From: Chrysomallon squamiferum
Lineage: Eukaryota; Mollusca; Gastropoda; Neomphalida; Peltospiridae
Assembly (NCBI GenBank): GCA_012295275.1
Contig: CM022677.1
Span: 13,551,154 to 13,615,153, forward strand
Length of the DNA: 64,000 bases
Direction of reading: 5' to 3'
The notes under the pieces were generated by a model. That model saw nothing but the letters and a program-made list of their open reading frames with translations, was not told the origin of the DNA and ran no database searches. This document shows, one piece after another, positions 54,190 through 64,000 of the stretch. Within the stretch, counting starts at the first letter, position 1. The number at the start of each line of letters is the position of its first letter. The translations under genes were made by a program, and so were the position numbers.

Positions 54190-54830
54190 TCGTTTGCAGC
54201 TTCTTGCCTCTAGATACAATAACAACGGCAGGAACAACGCCGTTACGACGGCAAATATCGCGATATTAACACAAATAGTAATGCGGACACTAAGCAGCAA
54301 AAGAATAAGGAGAATACACCGAGAACGTTGATAACAACGTTGTTACGTTGGTAATGAGGGCGACATTAATAGAAAATAAAATAATATATTTTAATAGGTG
54401 ATGTGCCCGCCCAGAAAGTATGAAGAAGAATTAATATAAAAGCCCTAAAGAATAATGAGAAATACTCGATGAAAGCTAGCAACGATATTTAATAGAAATA
54501 GTAACAATGTTTTTTAAGAAAGAATGAATAATAGTTAATAAAAAGCAAAAGAAAAAGGAGAAGTACACCTAGAACGTAGGGAACAACGTTACAACGGTAA
54601 TGACGGCGACATTAATAGAGATAATAATAATATATTTTAACATATGATGGGCGCGGTCAGAAAATAAGAATAACAGCGAATAAAAGACGAAAAGGAGTAA
54701 ACCAATAACGTTAGGAACAACACCGGTACGATGGCAACGACGGCGACATTAATAGAAATTAATATATTTTAATAGGTGGTGAAAGTATGAGGAGTAATTA
54801 TAATATCAGTGACCGAATAAAATAAACGTT
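54190..54830 (-). repeat. Satellite array 3 (minus orientation)
   Basis: Units with CGTTACGACGGCAAATATCG, GAGGGCGACATTAATAGAAA and ACGACGGCGACATTAATAGA at about 54247, 54350, 54600 and 54738, each with an AGAACGTTNGGAACAAC block and TATATTTTAATAGGTGATG. It matches the reverse complement of array 1 and has the least degraded consensus. Confidence 0.75.
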
Positions 54831-54932
54831 ATCAGCATAATCTATAATTATCAATATAATTTCTCTTTTTATATCACTTCTATAATCTAGTTATGTTAAT
54901 AAGACAAAAGACGTTAGTCTGGAAACAGCTGG

Positions 54933-54963
<31 letters not shown>

Positions 54964-56619
54964 ATTCGGTTAATATTACTGCTTCACCTTTTTTTTTGTA
55001 ATTTAGAGTGTAGTATTAGATCTGCATAACTGTGAAAAGGAATGTTATCGAAGAAATCCTAAATATCTAAATATCTAAAATATCATGTAAACTACAAAAC
55101 TCTTTTTTCATTACGCCGTGTAAAAATCATCACTGTAATAGTATTCCTAACAGAATATTCGTTATTACATTAAAATCAGCTACTAACAGTAATTTGTAGA
55201 GAACTACAGTCAAATATCACGTTAATATATTTGTATCTTCTAGGCGTTACCATGCAGGAAGATATAATTTATAGTGCAGATAATAGAATTAGAATTACAT
55301 AACTGTAAGATTGTTAATTTAAAAAGGACACTATAGCAGAAATACTAAATATTTTTCAATATATTTTACATGGCGGTGGAGCGCTGATATTATTGTCTTA
55401 AGTTATCTGCAGAAAATTATTCATCTTATTAAAATATCACGTTAATGCTGTTTAGAATTAAATATTTCCTTTTTCTCAGACCCCGTAACTTTTTCCTTTG
55501 CAATCTCTACCAGTGTAATTAAAGGCACATTAACAGCGTGCAGCGGGTGGGGGACGAAGGTCTGTGGCCCCGGGCATCCAAATGGGGAGAACATCCAATC
55601 AAAGAAAAGAGGTTGATAAAATTGTGTGATTTGTATTTAAATCAATAAAGCGTTTATTTTATTTTATTTTGTTTTTAATATTCAAAATATCTTCCTTTCT
55701 CAAAATATTTATCGGTACTAGGCCTTGATTCCTTGTGGCATACCACCAAGGAGTTGACCCCGGGCATCACCAGACCTCTGCATGCCACTGCACATTAATC
55801 TGTATTTCTAGATATTTCTTAAAATAATCCTTCTCTTTTAACGATTATATGTTTATTGCCTTATAAAATATAACATCACTTCCCACGAACACTATCTATT
55901 TTAATATTATGATTGCAAAAGACGGGAATTCTTAATAAAAATATCACGTACTTTTTGGCTCAGCTGCTTGTAACACAAAGATAACTGCCGTTATCTCAAA
56001 TTATGGCTGAAAATTTGGTCAGAATGTGATAAAGTAAGCTAATATTTTTTTCTTTATCTGAATATCAGTTTTATCTTATAAACGGCTGTAAACACTTTTT
56101 AAAAATAAATATGTTAGAAATACAGGAGAAATTAATGTAGTTTTCTGTTAGTTAAACGACAATCTTACAGTGATATCAAGAAATAAGAGGTTAATGTTTT
56201 AACGAGATTTAACAGTATTAAAGAGTATAAAAAGAAAAACGTTTTTATTTTGTCTTCGCCTCCGAAATTAGTCTTTTTTCTTTTAGATGACTTGAAACTA
56301 ATATCGTAATCGAGACTCATTTCCGACTCGCACGTCACTTCGCGTCTGCTAGAAAACATTTTAATCTTCGTTTACAATTGAATTCGCTGATAAGAAATAT
56401 TCACTTATTAATAATGTTAATGACATCAAGGGTAGGCATCATAAACAGAAACAAAAGAAAAAAAAAAAAAAAAGAAAAACGATTGTGAATGCTCACGATT
56501 CGGAACTAAGGACCTCTAAGATTATAGTGTTTTTATCAGATCTCATTTTCTAAAACAACAGAAATTTAAAGTCAACAAACTTTTTTTAAATTTTATTTTA
56601 TTAATTAATTAATTAATTA

Positions 56620-56650
<31 letters not shown>

Positions 56651-57419
56651 CAGAAAATTTAAAATAAATAAATAAATAAATAAATAAATAAGAATGCAAT
56701 ATGGAAAGTAATACTGAACAATCTATGCATTTTTCATTATTAACAATGGAAAATATTTAAATATTGATTTTCCAAACCAGTTTCATTCACAATAAAAAAT
56801 AAAAACTTATTTTAAAAAATGTATGGTGTAATAAGAGTATAATAATTTTATATCAACAGTGAAAAAGTAAATTGAGTAAAATGTACATTCTTCACAGGTC
56901 CATAATTAATGGGACACTTACTAAGAGAAAAAATATTTTTAATGTGTTATTACTTTCTCCTTATTTAAGTTTTTGGAAATCTCAATTTTAACTTTATAAA
57001 AAGCAACGTCCATAGTGAAAAGTGAAGTAAAATGTTATTTTTGGGGGGTGGTTTTCTGTTAAAAAGGAAGAAGTGAGAACACCTGAAATTAAGGAAATGT
57101 GTCATTATCTACATGACAGACTGATATTGAAAAGAAGAGGTGTAAAGTTTAAATCAACTTTTATTGTAAACAAGAAGCTCAGTAGATATGAAGAAAGATG
57201 GATGGGTTTCCAGGTAAGTGCCCTTTTTAAATAAATTTATTAGAGAAAATAGGGTGAAGGTAAAGGTATATCAGATAACTGAATCTGAGAGATAATTTCA
57301 AAATATTTACTTTAAAGAGAAGCTCAATGTATATTTAGAATTATAGAACAGGTTAAGTGATAAACATTGTTTATTTTAACTTCAATAAAAAGTTTTAAAA
57401 ATGTCTATAAACACTGACA
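54831..57419. other. Non-coding, mixed repeats
   Basis: A 29-base T run near 54931-54959. A GC-richer patch at 55520-55800 has two similar words (GTGGCCCCGGGCATCCAAAT and TTGACCCCGGGCATCACCAG) about 190 bases apart, probably an unclassified transposon remnant. (AATT)n/(ATT)n lies at 56600-56650 and AAAT repeats at 56663-56692. The minus-strand ORF at 56165-56359 is noted separately. Confidence 0.4.
56165..56359 (-). CDS. Small CpG-containing ORF, unknown
   Basis: The ORF starts MFSSRREVTCESEMSLDYDI and continues SFKSSKRKKTNFGGEDKIKT, then becomes AT-driven hydrophobic sequence. The first 40 codons use CG-containing codons unusual here and are polar, with a basic cluster KRKK. It could be a first exon, but I see no strong donor. 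Weak call. Confidence 0.18.
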   Translation of the reverse strand: MFSSRREVTCESEMSLDYDISFKSSKRKKTNFGGEDKIKTFFFLYSLILLNLVKTLTSYFLISL

Positions 57420-58106
57420 GATGAACAGATAGATGGAAAGGTGGATAATGGATTAATACATAGATGTAGATTATACAGACTGCATGAGAAACAGTTAGAC
57501 GGTAAAAATGGAATAATCAGATTTTGAAAGTGTGAAAGGAAATATATAAAGTTACGTAGATACAGTTTGTTTGTAGATGGACAAACAGAAAGACAGGTTG
57601 TAATGTAGGTATGTAGACATAGTTAGATATGTAGGTAGTTAGGTAGGCAGGGAGTTGGGTAGATGGTTGGTGGATGGTTATGTGTTGCTACATGCATGAA
57701 CGGACAAGATAAAAGAAAACTAAATAAGATAGAAGAAGCAGATAGGTAGGTAGATAGATAGGTTTGTGTATAGATAGATAACTCAGCAGGTTGATGGATA
57801 GATCCAAAGAGAGATAGAGATTGATGGATAGGAAGGTAGGTAACTACATGAATATGGAAGTGCAGGTACATGTGTTAGATGTGCTAGAACGTATGTGAAT
57901 GAGAGTGTGCTTGTGTTATAAATGGACAGACATACAGAAACAGGTTGTAAGGTAGTTATGCTTGGAGGTAGCAGCAGATATGGACAGATGATTTACTGAT
58001 GGTTATTGAAAGGAGGAGTTAATGTATATATCTTCATATGCATATTTGTATGTATGTGTGTGTGTGTCTGTATATATCTATATATACATACATATATATA
58101 TATATT

Positions 58107-58142
<36 letters not shown>

Positions 58143-58260
58143 GGATGCATGGAAAAGAATTTAGAGGAATGTTTTGATCCACATAGTGTGAGTGATTAAT
58201 TGATTTACTTAGAGTTTGATGGGCAGATAAATAGACAAATATACATACAAATGGATTCAT
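57420..58260. repeat. Degenerate GATA/GTAG-rich region with (GA)n
   Basis: Loose repeats of AGATAGATGG, GGTAGGTAG and TGGATGGTT, then TGTG/TATA and a pure (GA)n at 58112-58139. It has no fixed period. Confidence 0.75.
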
Positions 58261-58394
58261 TGAAAAACAGGCAGTAAGATAGAAGGGACATTTACAGTCT
58301 ATTTCATTTTACTTACATGAATTCATGTCAACAGTGGATTCTTGATTCCCTCCCTTTTTTGATCCACATAGACCAAAGTATGACAAGAACAGAA

Positions 58395-58625
58395 ACAATA
58401 AAAAATGAAAATAAAACTATTTTAATAATATTTAACATAATCCTAAAATATGATCCATTAATAACTACAAAAACAATAAAAGTTAAATAAAATTATTTTA
58501 ATAATATTTAGTATAATTCTAAAAATATGTACAATAACAACAACAATAAAAAGATAAAGCTATTTTAATTATTATTTTATTCTGAAACTATCATGCAATA
58601 ACAACAATAATAAAACGAGAAATAA
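58395..58625. repeat. Tandem repeat, about 75-80 bp, three units
   Basis: Units share AAAATTATTTTAATAATATT, TAGTATAATTCTAAAAATATG and ACAATAACAACAACAATAAA. Confidence 0.75.
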
Positions 58626-59609
58626 AACTTTTAATATAAAAATAAGTCATTGTATCAATATTGAGATATTTCTTTTTAATAAAAACAACAACAACAGATC
58701 CTAATAAGAGTAATGCACAAAGCCAGTTATTGATTATATTTTTAAAGATTTATTAATTGAATATTTTTATATTATTAGACTGATTACTGGGGTTCAGATC
58801 TTTTGAAAAAGAATTAAAATAGGGCTGGATTAAGACAGCAAATGTTATAATTGGACACATTGAAGACAAATTGTCATGAACTGATTTGATGATCAATTTA
58901 AAATACAGAAATGGGTAAGAAAATATTAGTTTTATTTTTACATTCAACCCACAGTGATAGACATAAAGTATGTTTTTCCTAGGAATAGTCTTGTCTTTAA
59001 AACTCCGCTTATTGTATTGTTAGATAAGTACATTTTTTCTTATTTTAATTAATAGAAAAAAGTATATTTCAAAAATTAGCTGGTTGATGTACAGCTGTTA
59101 ATATTTGATAATAATACTTTTATGAATGTTATTTAAGAATGAAAAACCTGCTTAGGTTCAATACTTGTATATGTGTCTGTAATTATTAGAAAGTCTAATT
59201 AAATCATTTATCAGAAATGGTCAGTGAAAATATTTGAATAAGAAGAATAAAATTTCATTTTTGTTTGAAATGTCTGCATTTAAAAATATTTTGCGGTAAA
59301 AACATATAAGCTGATTGATGAAACAGAGAAAACAAAAATATTAATATATTTTCTGTGGTGACTAAAAGTTACACTGTTTATGAAAAGGTTACACAGAAAT
59401 AGTTATTAACATTTTTGTATTTATTATATTTATTTATAGAATTTTAAGTAGTTTTGCACTAAATGTTGTGGTCTTTTTTATTTTATGGTTGTTACAGAAT
59501 GTAATCCTTAAAATTGATATTCTTTTTCTGTGTCTGTCCATTTTTTGTTTTCCTAAATCATTTATTTTTCAATGCGAACTCTTAAATAACATACAGCTTA
59601 CATTTTCAG
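58626..59609. other. AT-rich non-coding
   Basis: No exon-like ORF. It ends in the T-rich acceptor of the exon at 59610. Confidence 0.35.
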
Positions 59610-59726
59610 ACACTCAATAAAATTATGAACCTTGATCGAGGAAGACACTGATCACCATGATGGTCAAGGTGATAATGGCAGTGTTTCACCCATAATAAAC
59701 ATTACAATGCCAAATACTTTGACAAG
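59610..59726 (+). CDS. Candidate 5' exon with probable start codon
   Basis: The acceptor CAGCTTACATTTTCAG and donor GACAAG|GTAGCT bound 117 bases. One frame is open for the last 30 or so codons (EEDTDHHDGQGDNGSVSPII, then NITMPNTLTR). A TGA 5' of this in the same frame means translation would start within the exon, with the in-frame ATG at 59707 the best choice (MPNTLT). It leaves two bases that complete an Arg codon with the next exon. The acidic stretch upstream may be 5' UTR that happens to be open, or coding if a different acceptor is used. Confidence 0.42.
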
Positions 59727-60068
59727 GTAGCTAAACTTTTATTTCTTTGTTTTCTTTTCTCAACTTATTTGTCATTTTCGTCATGGTGATATGCAGCTGT
59801 TTGAACTTAAACGATAAGATTTAGGTAGTGAATTTATATTTCATTGTTCCACAGTATGTGTAACAGGCAGAGGTCCTTCCCTTCTTGTGACCACATTGCT
59901 GTATGAAACTTATCAGTGAACTCAGTAAAACGTCCAGCTGCATTTGCAATGAATAACCTTTTTTTAAATTATTTTAAATACATTTCTTAGTAATTCTTTG
60001 TGTTTTTCCAAAATATTTAAATTGCCTACTGACTTATTGGATTTATTATCCTTTTATTTTTGTTTCAG

Positions 60069-60119
60069 AATGGATGACAATAAGCCTGCTGAATATGCAG
60101 AAAATGGTGCAGTGAAAAG
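60069..60119 (+). CDS. Candidate exon, joins 59610-59726 in frame
   Basis: A textbook acceptor (TATTTTTGTTTCAG) and a perfect AG|GTAAGT donor flank 51 bases reading MDDNKPAEYAENGAVK and two bases of an Arg codon. The frame agrees with the exon at 59610-59726 (TLTR joined to MDDNK) and would enter the acceptor at 60825 as R then IVHVKNAYVTLC if no exon is hidden in the gap. It could equally hold the start ATG itself. I do not recognise the protein. Confidence 0.5.
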
Positions 60120-60471
60120 GTAAGTAAAGATTAAATTATGTTTTGCTATAAAGTTTTCACACATGATCATAGTAAAATAAAATGTATAGATAAGAATGAT
60201 GATTATTTATTTTAAGTACATGATCATTAGCCAGTAATTGTTAAGAAATATGTTTTTGTAAGTTTGGTTAACAATAGGCATTTTTCCTTCTCAATTTTTA
60301 CTAAAGTAAAAACATTAATTGTTGTGCATTTCATTTATTTATTTACTATTGGTCTTAATAAAAATCAAAATGAGCTTTTTAATCAGTTAAATAAAACACT
60401 TTTTAGATTTATCAAGTATAACAAACATACCTTCACTTTCTGTGTTCACACATTACTATTACTGACAATAT

Positions 60472-60671
60472 NNNNNNNNNNNNNNNNNNNNNNNNNNNNN
60501 NNNNNNNNNNNNNNNNNNNNNNNNNNNNNNNNNNNNNNNNNNNNNNNNNNNNNNNNNNNNNNNNNNNNNNNNNNNNNNNNNNNNNNNNNNNNNNNNNNNN
60601 NNNNNNNNNNNNNNNNNNNNNNNNNNNNNNNNNNNNNNNNNNNNNNNNNNNNNNNNNNNNNNNNNNNNNNN
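60472..60671. other. Assembly gap, 200 N
   Basis: Exactly 200 unknown bases directly before copy 2 of the 3-kb segment. The left edge of that duplication may lie inside it. Confidence 0.99.
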
Positions 60672-63600
60672 TGACTGAAGTGTTTGTATAAGACTAAAGT
60701 CATGTACAGACTGCAGTGCTGTAGTACAGAAAATGATTGTCACAGTTTATTATGTTCAATGAAATTTCTTCATTTTACTCAATCTTTTGAAAGATAAACT
60801 AAAGTTTGTATTCTCTCTTTTCAGAATTGTACACGTCAAGAATGCCTATGTCACTCTTTGTCGCTCTGGCAGTATTTTTTTCAGTGGATTTAATATTCTT
60901 TGTCTTAGACTTTTCTATACTTTCACACCAGTACTTTTTATTCCTCCAAATGAAGAAATCCTTCAAACATCTTTTTTTAGCAGTGTCATTAATGATCTTC
61001 CCTCTTTTCACCTTCATATTCTTGCACATCTTTTTCGATTCCACCATTACACGTTTTCTGCCTCCTTTCTGTTTACTTTTGTGTTCATGTTACCTCTACT
61101 TCACTGTTCCCTCTGCTTTGGTTCATTGAGCCATACCTTCTCCTGGTGGTTTGTGGATAATCTCACACAGGCCTTCATTAAAACCCAGTCTCCTCTTTCA
61201 TTTGTGGTACTTGTCTTTGAACATCTCGTGTGGATAGATATCTTTAGTGCAAGGAATGCAGCCTGATAGGGTCCATAGAAGAAAATTGGATATTTTGGAG
61301 TTTTTACTGACGGTGGAGGTCATCAATCCTTGCCAGCCAGTGTGAACTGATTGTTTCGAGTAAAAGGAAAGTATTACATGGCAGTGAAAGCAAATCGAAA
61401 CTCAGTCTGTTAGAGAAGATGACACCAATCAACACAGCATAGATAAACATTGTGATGAAAAGGTGACGGAAAAGTCAAAAACAGATACTAAAGTAAAAGA
61501 GGATGAACGCAAAAAGTAAAAATAAACTAACAAAAAAAGAAAGTTGGGAGTAGATGATGATGAAAACAAGAAAAAAACTGGATGACGATCGCATACAGCA
61601 GGAATGTAGTGAGTGAATCAGACAGAAAGCAGAGGTTGTCTTCAACAAGTTCAAAGCTTTTTTCTCAAAGATTGATGCAGACAAGCTACAACAGGTTGAT
61701 AAACAAAGCAGTGAAGAAGGTGAGACGCCATGTGATTTGAAACAGTATGAAATAGTGGATGGGAACATTGATGTGAACAAACCACTGAACATATCAGCAG
61801 GTGACTCACAATTAACTAATAATAGTTTAGTTAAAACAGAGAAGGGAGAACCTTCGTGGCCTACAAGTGACAATAACTTTCCAAGGTGAAACAAAGATAA
61901 CCACGAGGAAGGAACACAAGGTCACAAACCACAGCTTGAAAGTGACAATGTAGAAGAGAAAACAACTAAACAGTGTGTCTGAAAGGGTTGTTAGTGATGT
62001 GTCAGCCACTTCTCTGCTGCAGTCAGGTTATAATTCTGCTAGTACTGGATTGCATTCTGGGATCACAGTGGTGTCTCATTCAAAGACAGAGGATGCTGGG
62101 AAGGCTTCTGGGAAATATTCGGGTATTGTAAAAACAAGGCTGTTAGATGTTCCTCTCACAGACGTGTCATCAGACAGCAGCAGCTTGAAACCAACACACT
62201 GAAACTCTCCTTTATCAAGTGATGATGATTCTAGTCCCAACACAAACAATTCACCTCTTGTAAGCTTCCAGAGCGATGGTGATGAAGCTGAATGGAGGAG
62301 GGTATCAGTGACAAACTAGAGGAGATCATAAAGGAAACGTTAGCCAGCGAGACAGCAAAAAGAGAAGCAGTAGCTAAAGAAGAGAACATAAGACAACGGC
62401 AGACAGTAACATGATGCTGTCATGGACGATGATGAGGAACTCTATAAATTACTTGGTGTTTAGAATTTGTTAGACATGTGATGTTCGTGGGTTAATAGAT
62501 AGCCTGATAGAAACACAGATAAGCTTTTCTCCAGACATTAACACTTTGAAAAAACCATCAGACACCATTTCCAGTTTTATCTCAAAATGTTTACCTCTTT
62601 ATCTTTTAGAGTAGATGTTTTTTGAAATATTGTTTTAGTTTTTGTTATTTTATAAAGTACTGTATCAACAATTTACTTTATAAAGATGTTTTAATACTTT
62701 TAGATGTATTTTTGACAGTACAGGTGTAAAATATGGGTGGCATTCATATTTTATAGAAACTTTTTGATCAGTGTTATAATCAGCTAGTTATGTCTAGTGA
62801 ATATTCAATACTGTCCAAATTTCTAGGTTTTTACTTTCTATCTTTTGTGTTAGCATCTTTTTAAATTCTTATTATATTTCTGGAATTTGATAAAAGTGCT
62901 ATTTTAAAAATGTACTTATTATTTAATGTTTCCTTGGTGTCTGTTAATATGTTATTTGTGTGGAGCAAGGGAAAGAGATTTATATTCTGCTATCATTGTT
63001 ATGTGTGTATCTATGCCTCATGCACATGTGTGTGTAAAAACAACTTTCTTTCATTTTATGAATGCTAACAAACCTCAGTATATAAATATGTATTAGTGAT
63101 GTTATTTTAATTTTTTATTATAATAATAATTATTATTACTTTTATATTAATATATATTTTTTTAATTCTCATAAATTGTTTGTTTTACTGTTAATGTGAG
63201 ATGTTTGCAATATTTTGATCATGCAATTTTGAAATCACCATCAAAAAGTCTTCAGATATAAATGTTAATTCCATTATTATTAAATCTCTTTGAACAACAA
63301 ATGTCCAATATTTTCAACAATATGTTTTGATCTGGTGTGTTTTGTTCTCTTTTGTTTGGTTGTGTGATGTTTATTTTAATTTTATTTGATGTGTGTTGTG
63401 TGATATATAATGGATATATGATGGATTTGTCAGGTTTTTTTTATAATGTTAACATTTTAGTATTAAAATATAACTTTAATAATTTAATGAAATATTTTAA
63501 TAAATGATGTTAGTATGTAATTTTCAGTATTAACATTGCTATCTTATTAATGTTTGACACGTGGTTTTCAATATATAACATTACTATCTAATTAATGTTT

Positions 63601-63685
63601 GACTATAAAACAGTTATTTGGATTCCCTTATCCAATATATTTAGAATCAAAATTAACTCAAAATGAATATATCGTTTAATAATAT
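60672..63685 (+). repeat. 3-kb segmental duplication, copy 2
   Basis: Direct copy of 42601-45397, about 18 kb downstream. It has extra sequence at about 62533-62705 and about 63549-63608. It starts at the gap and ends after ATATCGTTTAATAATAT. Confidence 0.9.
60825..62463 (+). pseudogene. Broken coding-like region, copy 2
   Basis: The paralogue of 42750-44384 behind the same TCTCTCTTTTCAG acceptor. Here one frame is open for 159 codons to 61266 (IVHVKNAYVTLCRSGSIFFS ... WIDIFSARNAA), and the overlapping hydrophobic frame is open for 107. The polar C-terminal pieces match copy 1 (DLKQYEIVDGN, VSDVSATSLLQSGYNSASTG, SSDSSSLKPTH) and it ends DEELYKLLGV, TAG. Frame breaks shared with copy 1 and private ones both occur. 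If the exon at 60069 splices here, the 159-codon frame would be used, ending at 61266. Confidence 0.5.
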
Positions 63686-64000
63686 AGGTTTTGTTGATAA
63701 TATGTCGATGATTTTATATAATAAGTTTAATAATTTTAGTGAAGAAAAGTATCTGTTATGCTGTGCATCAAACAACTGAGACATTTCACCATTTCAGCTC
63801 TTCAGATGAGAAAAAAAAAAACCTCATCCATAATTTGTGTTGTTTATAATTATACTACTGCCAAAAAAATGTTCCCCTCAATGTCTGTTTATTATAAAAT
63901 ATTCTTTTATTAGTATTTATTATTTTTATTTTTTTTCAATTGTATATTTCTGATTATGTAATTTTAAAAAGTAGCTGGCAATCAAATGGAGAAAATATAC
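63686..64000. other. AT-rich non-coding to window end
   Basis: Nothing recognised. Confidence 0.4.

Noticed and set aside
60264-60743. ORFs running through the second N gap
   Set aside because: Artefacts of unknown bases.
1-64000. tRNA, rRNA or snRNA genes
   Set aside because: I looked for internal promoter boxes and conserved ends by eye and found none. A covariance-model scan would be decisive and was not possible.

Overview
This is AT-rich eukaryotic DNA, sparse in genes and crowded with repeats. Exons look short, sit between AT-rich introns and have consensus GT/AG borders. The rest is long trinucleotide, GA, CA and AT microsatellites, many minisatellites, decayed transposons and two 200-base N runs that look like assembly gaps (17777-17976, 60472-60671). 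There are no bacterial-type operons, CRISPR arrays or tRNAs that I could find. The texture (GA, CA, AAT and GATA tracts, Ty3/gypsy, MULE-like, Tigger-like and RNase H-bearing non-LTR remnants) best fits an invertebrate, and I lean to a mollusc, possibly a cephalopod. That is inference, not proof.

Layout. 0.45-4.2 kb (minus): exon-like blocks of a decayed leucine-rich-repeat (LRR) type gene. 5.6-6.7 kb (plus): rearranged Ty3/gypsy fragment, then two tandem arrays to 7.65 kb. 9.9 kb (minus): an orphan exon-like ORF with one in-frame TGA. 12.4-14.6 kb: satellite remnant plus repeat A. 14.6-16.7 kb (minus): decayed Ty3/gypsy gag-protease-RT-RNase H. 17.3-17.8 kb (minus): MULE-like transposase pieces beside a gap. 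18.1-22.3 kb (minus): second set of LRR-type exons. 25.1-26.2 kb: satellite array. 27.9-35.2 kb: nearly identical tandem duplication of a 3.66-kb unit that holds an inverted array of the same satellite. 35.2-36.6 kb: transposase-like and non-LTR RT debris. 37.9-39.15 kb: an 18-bp TATATAAAA minisatellite nested in a 72-bp repeat. 40.67-40.78 kb: a promoter-like motif cluster and possible first exon. 42.6-45.4 and 60.7-63.7 kb: two direct copies of a 3-kb segment with a broken coding-like region. 48.6-50.4 kb: Tigger-like remnant, RNase H-bearing non-LTR fragment with inverted terminal sequences, then a possible first coding exon at 50.4 kb. 52.1-54.8 kb: repeat B and another satellite array. 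59.6-60.1 kb: two well-bounded plus-strand exons leading toward the second 3-kb copy.

No complete, intact gene can be read here. The best coding evidence is exon chains whose reading phases agree across consensus splice sites: the minus-strand LRR-type chain (18.1-22.3 kb), its relative at 0.45-4.2 kb, and the plus-strand pair at 59.6-60.1 kb. Most long ORFs are translations of microsatellites or minisatellites and are not genes. Everything rests on reading the bases; no search or alignment was run.
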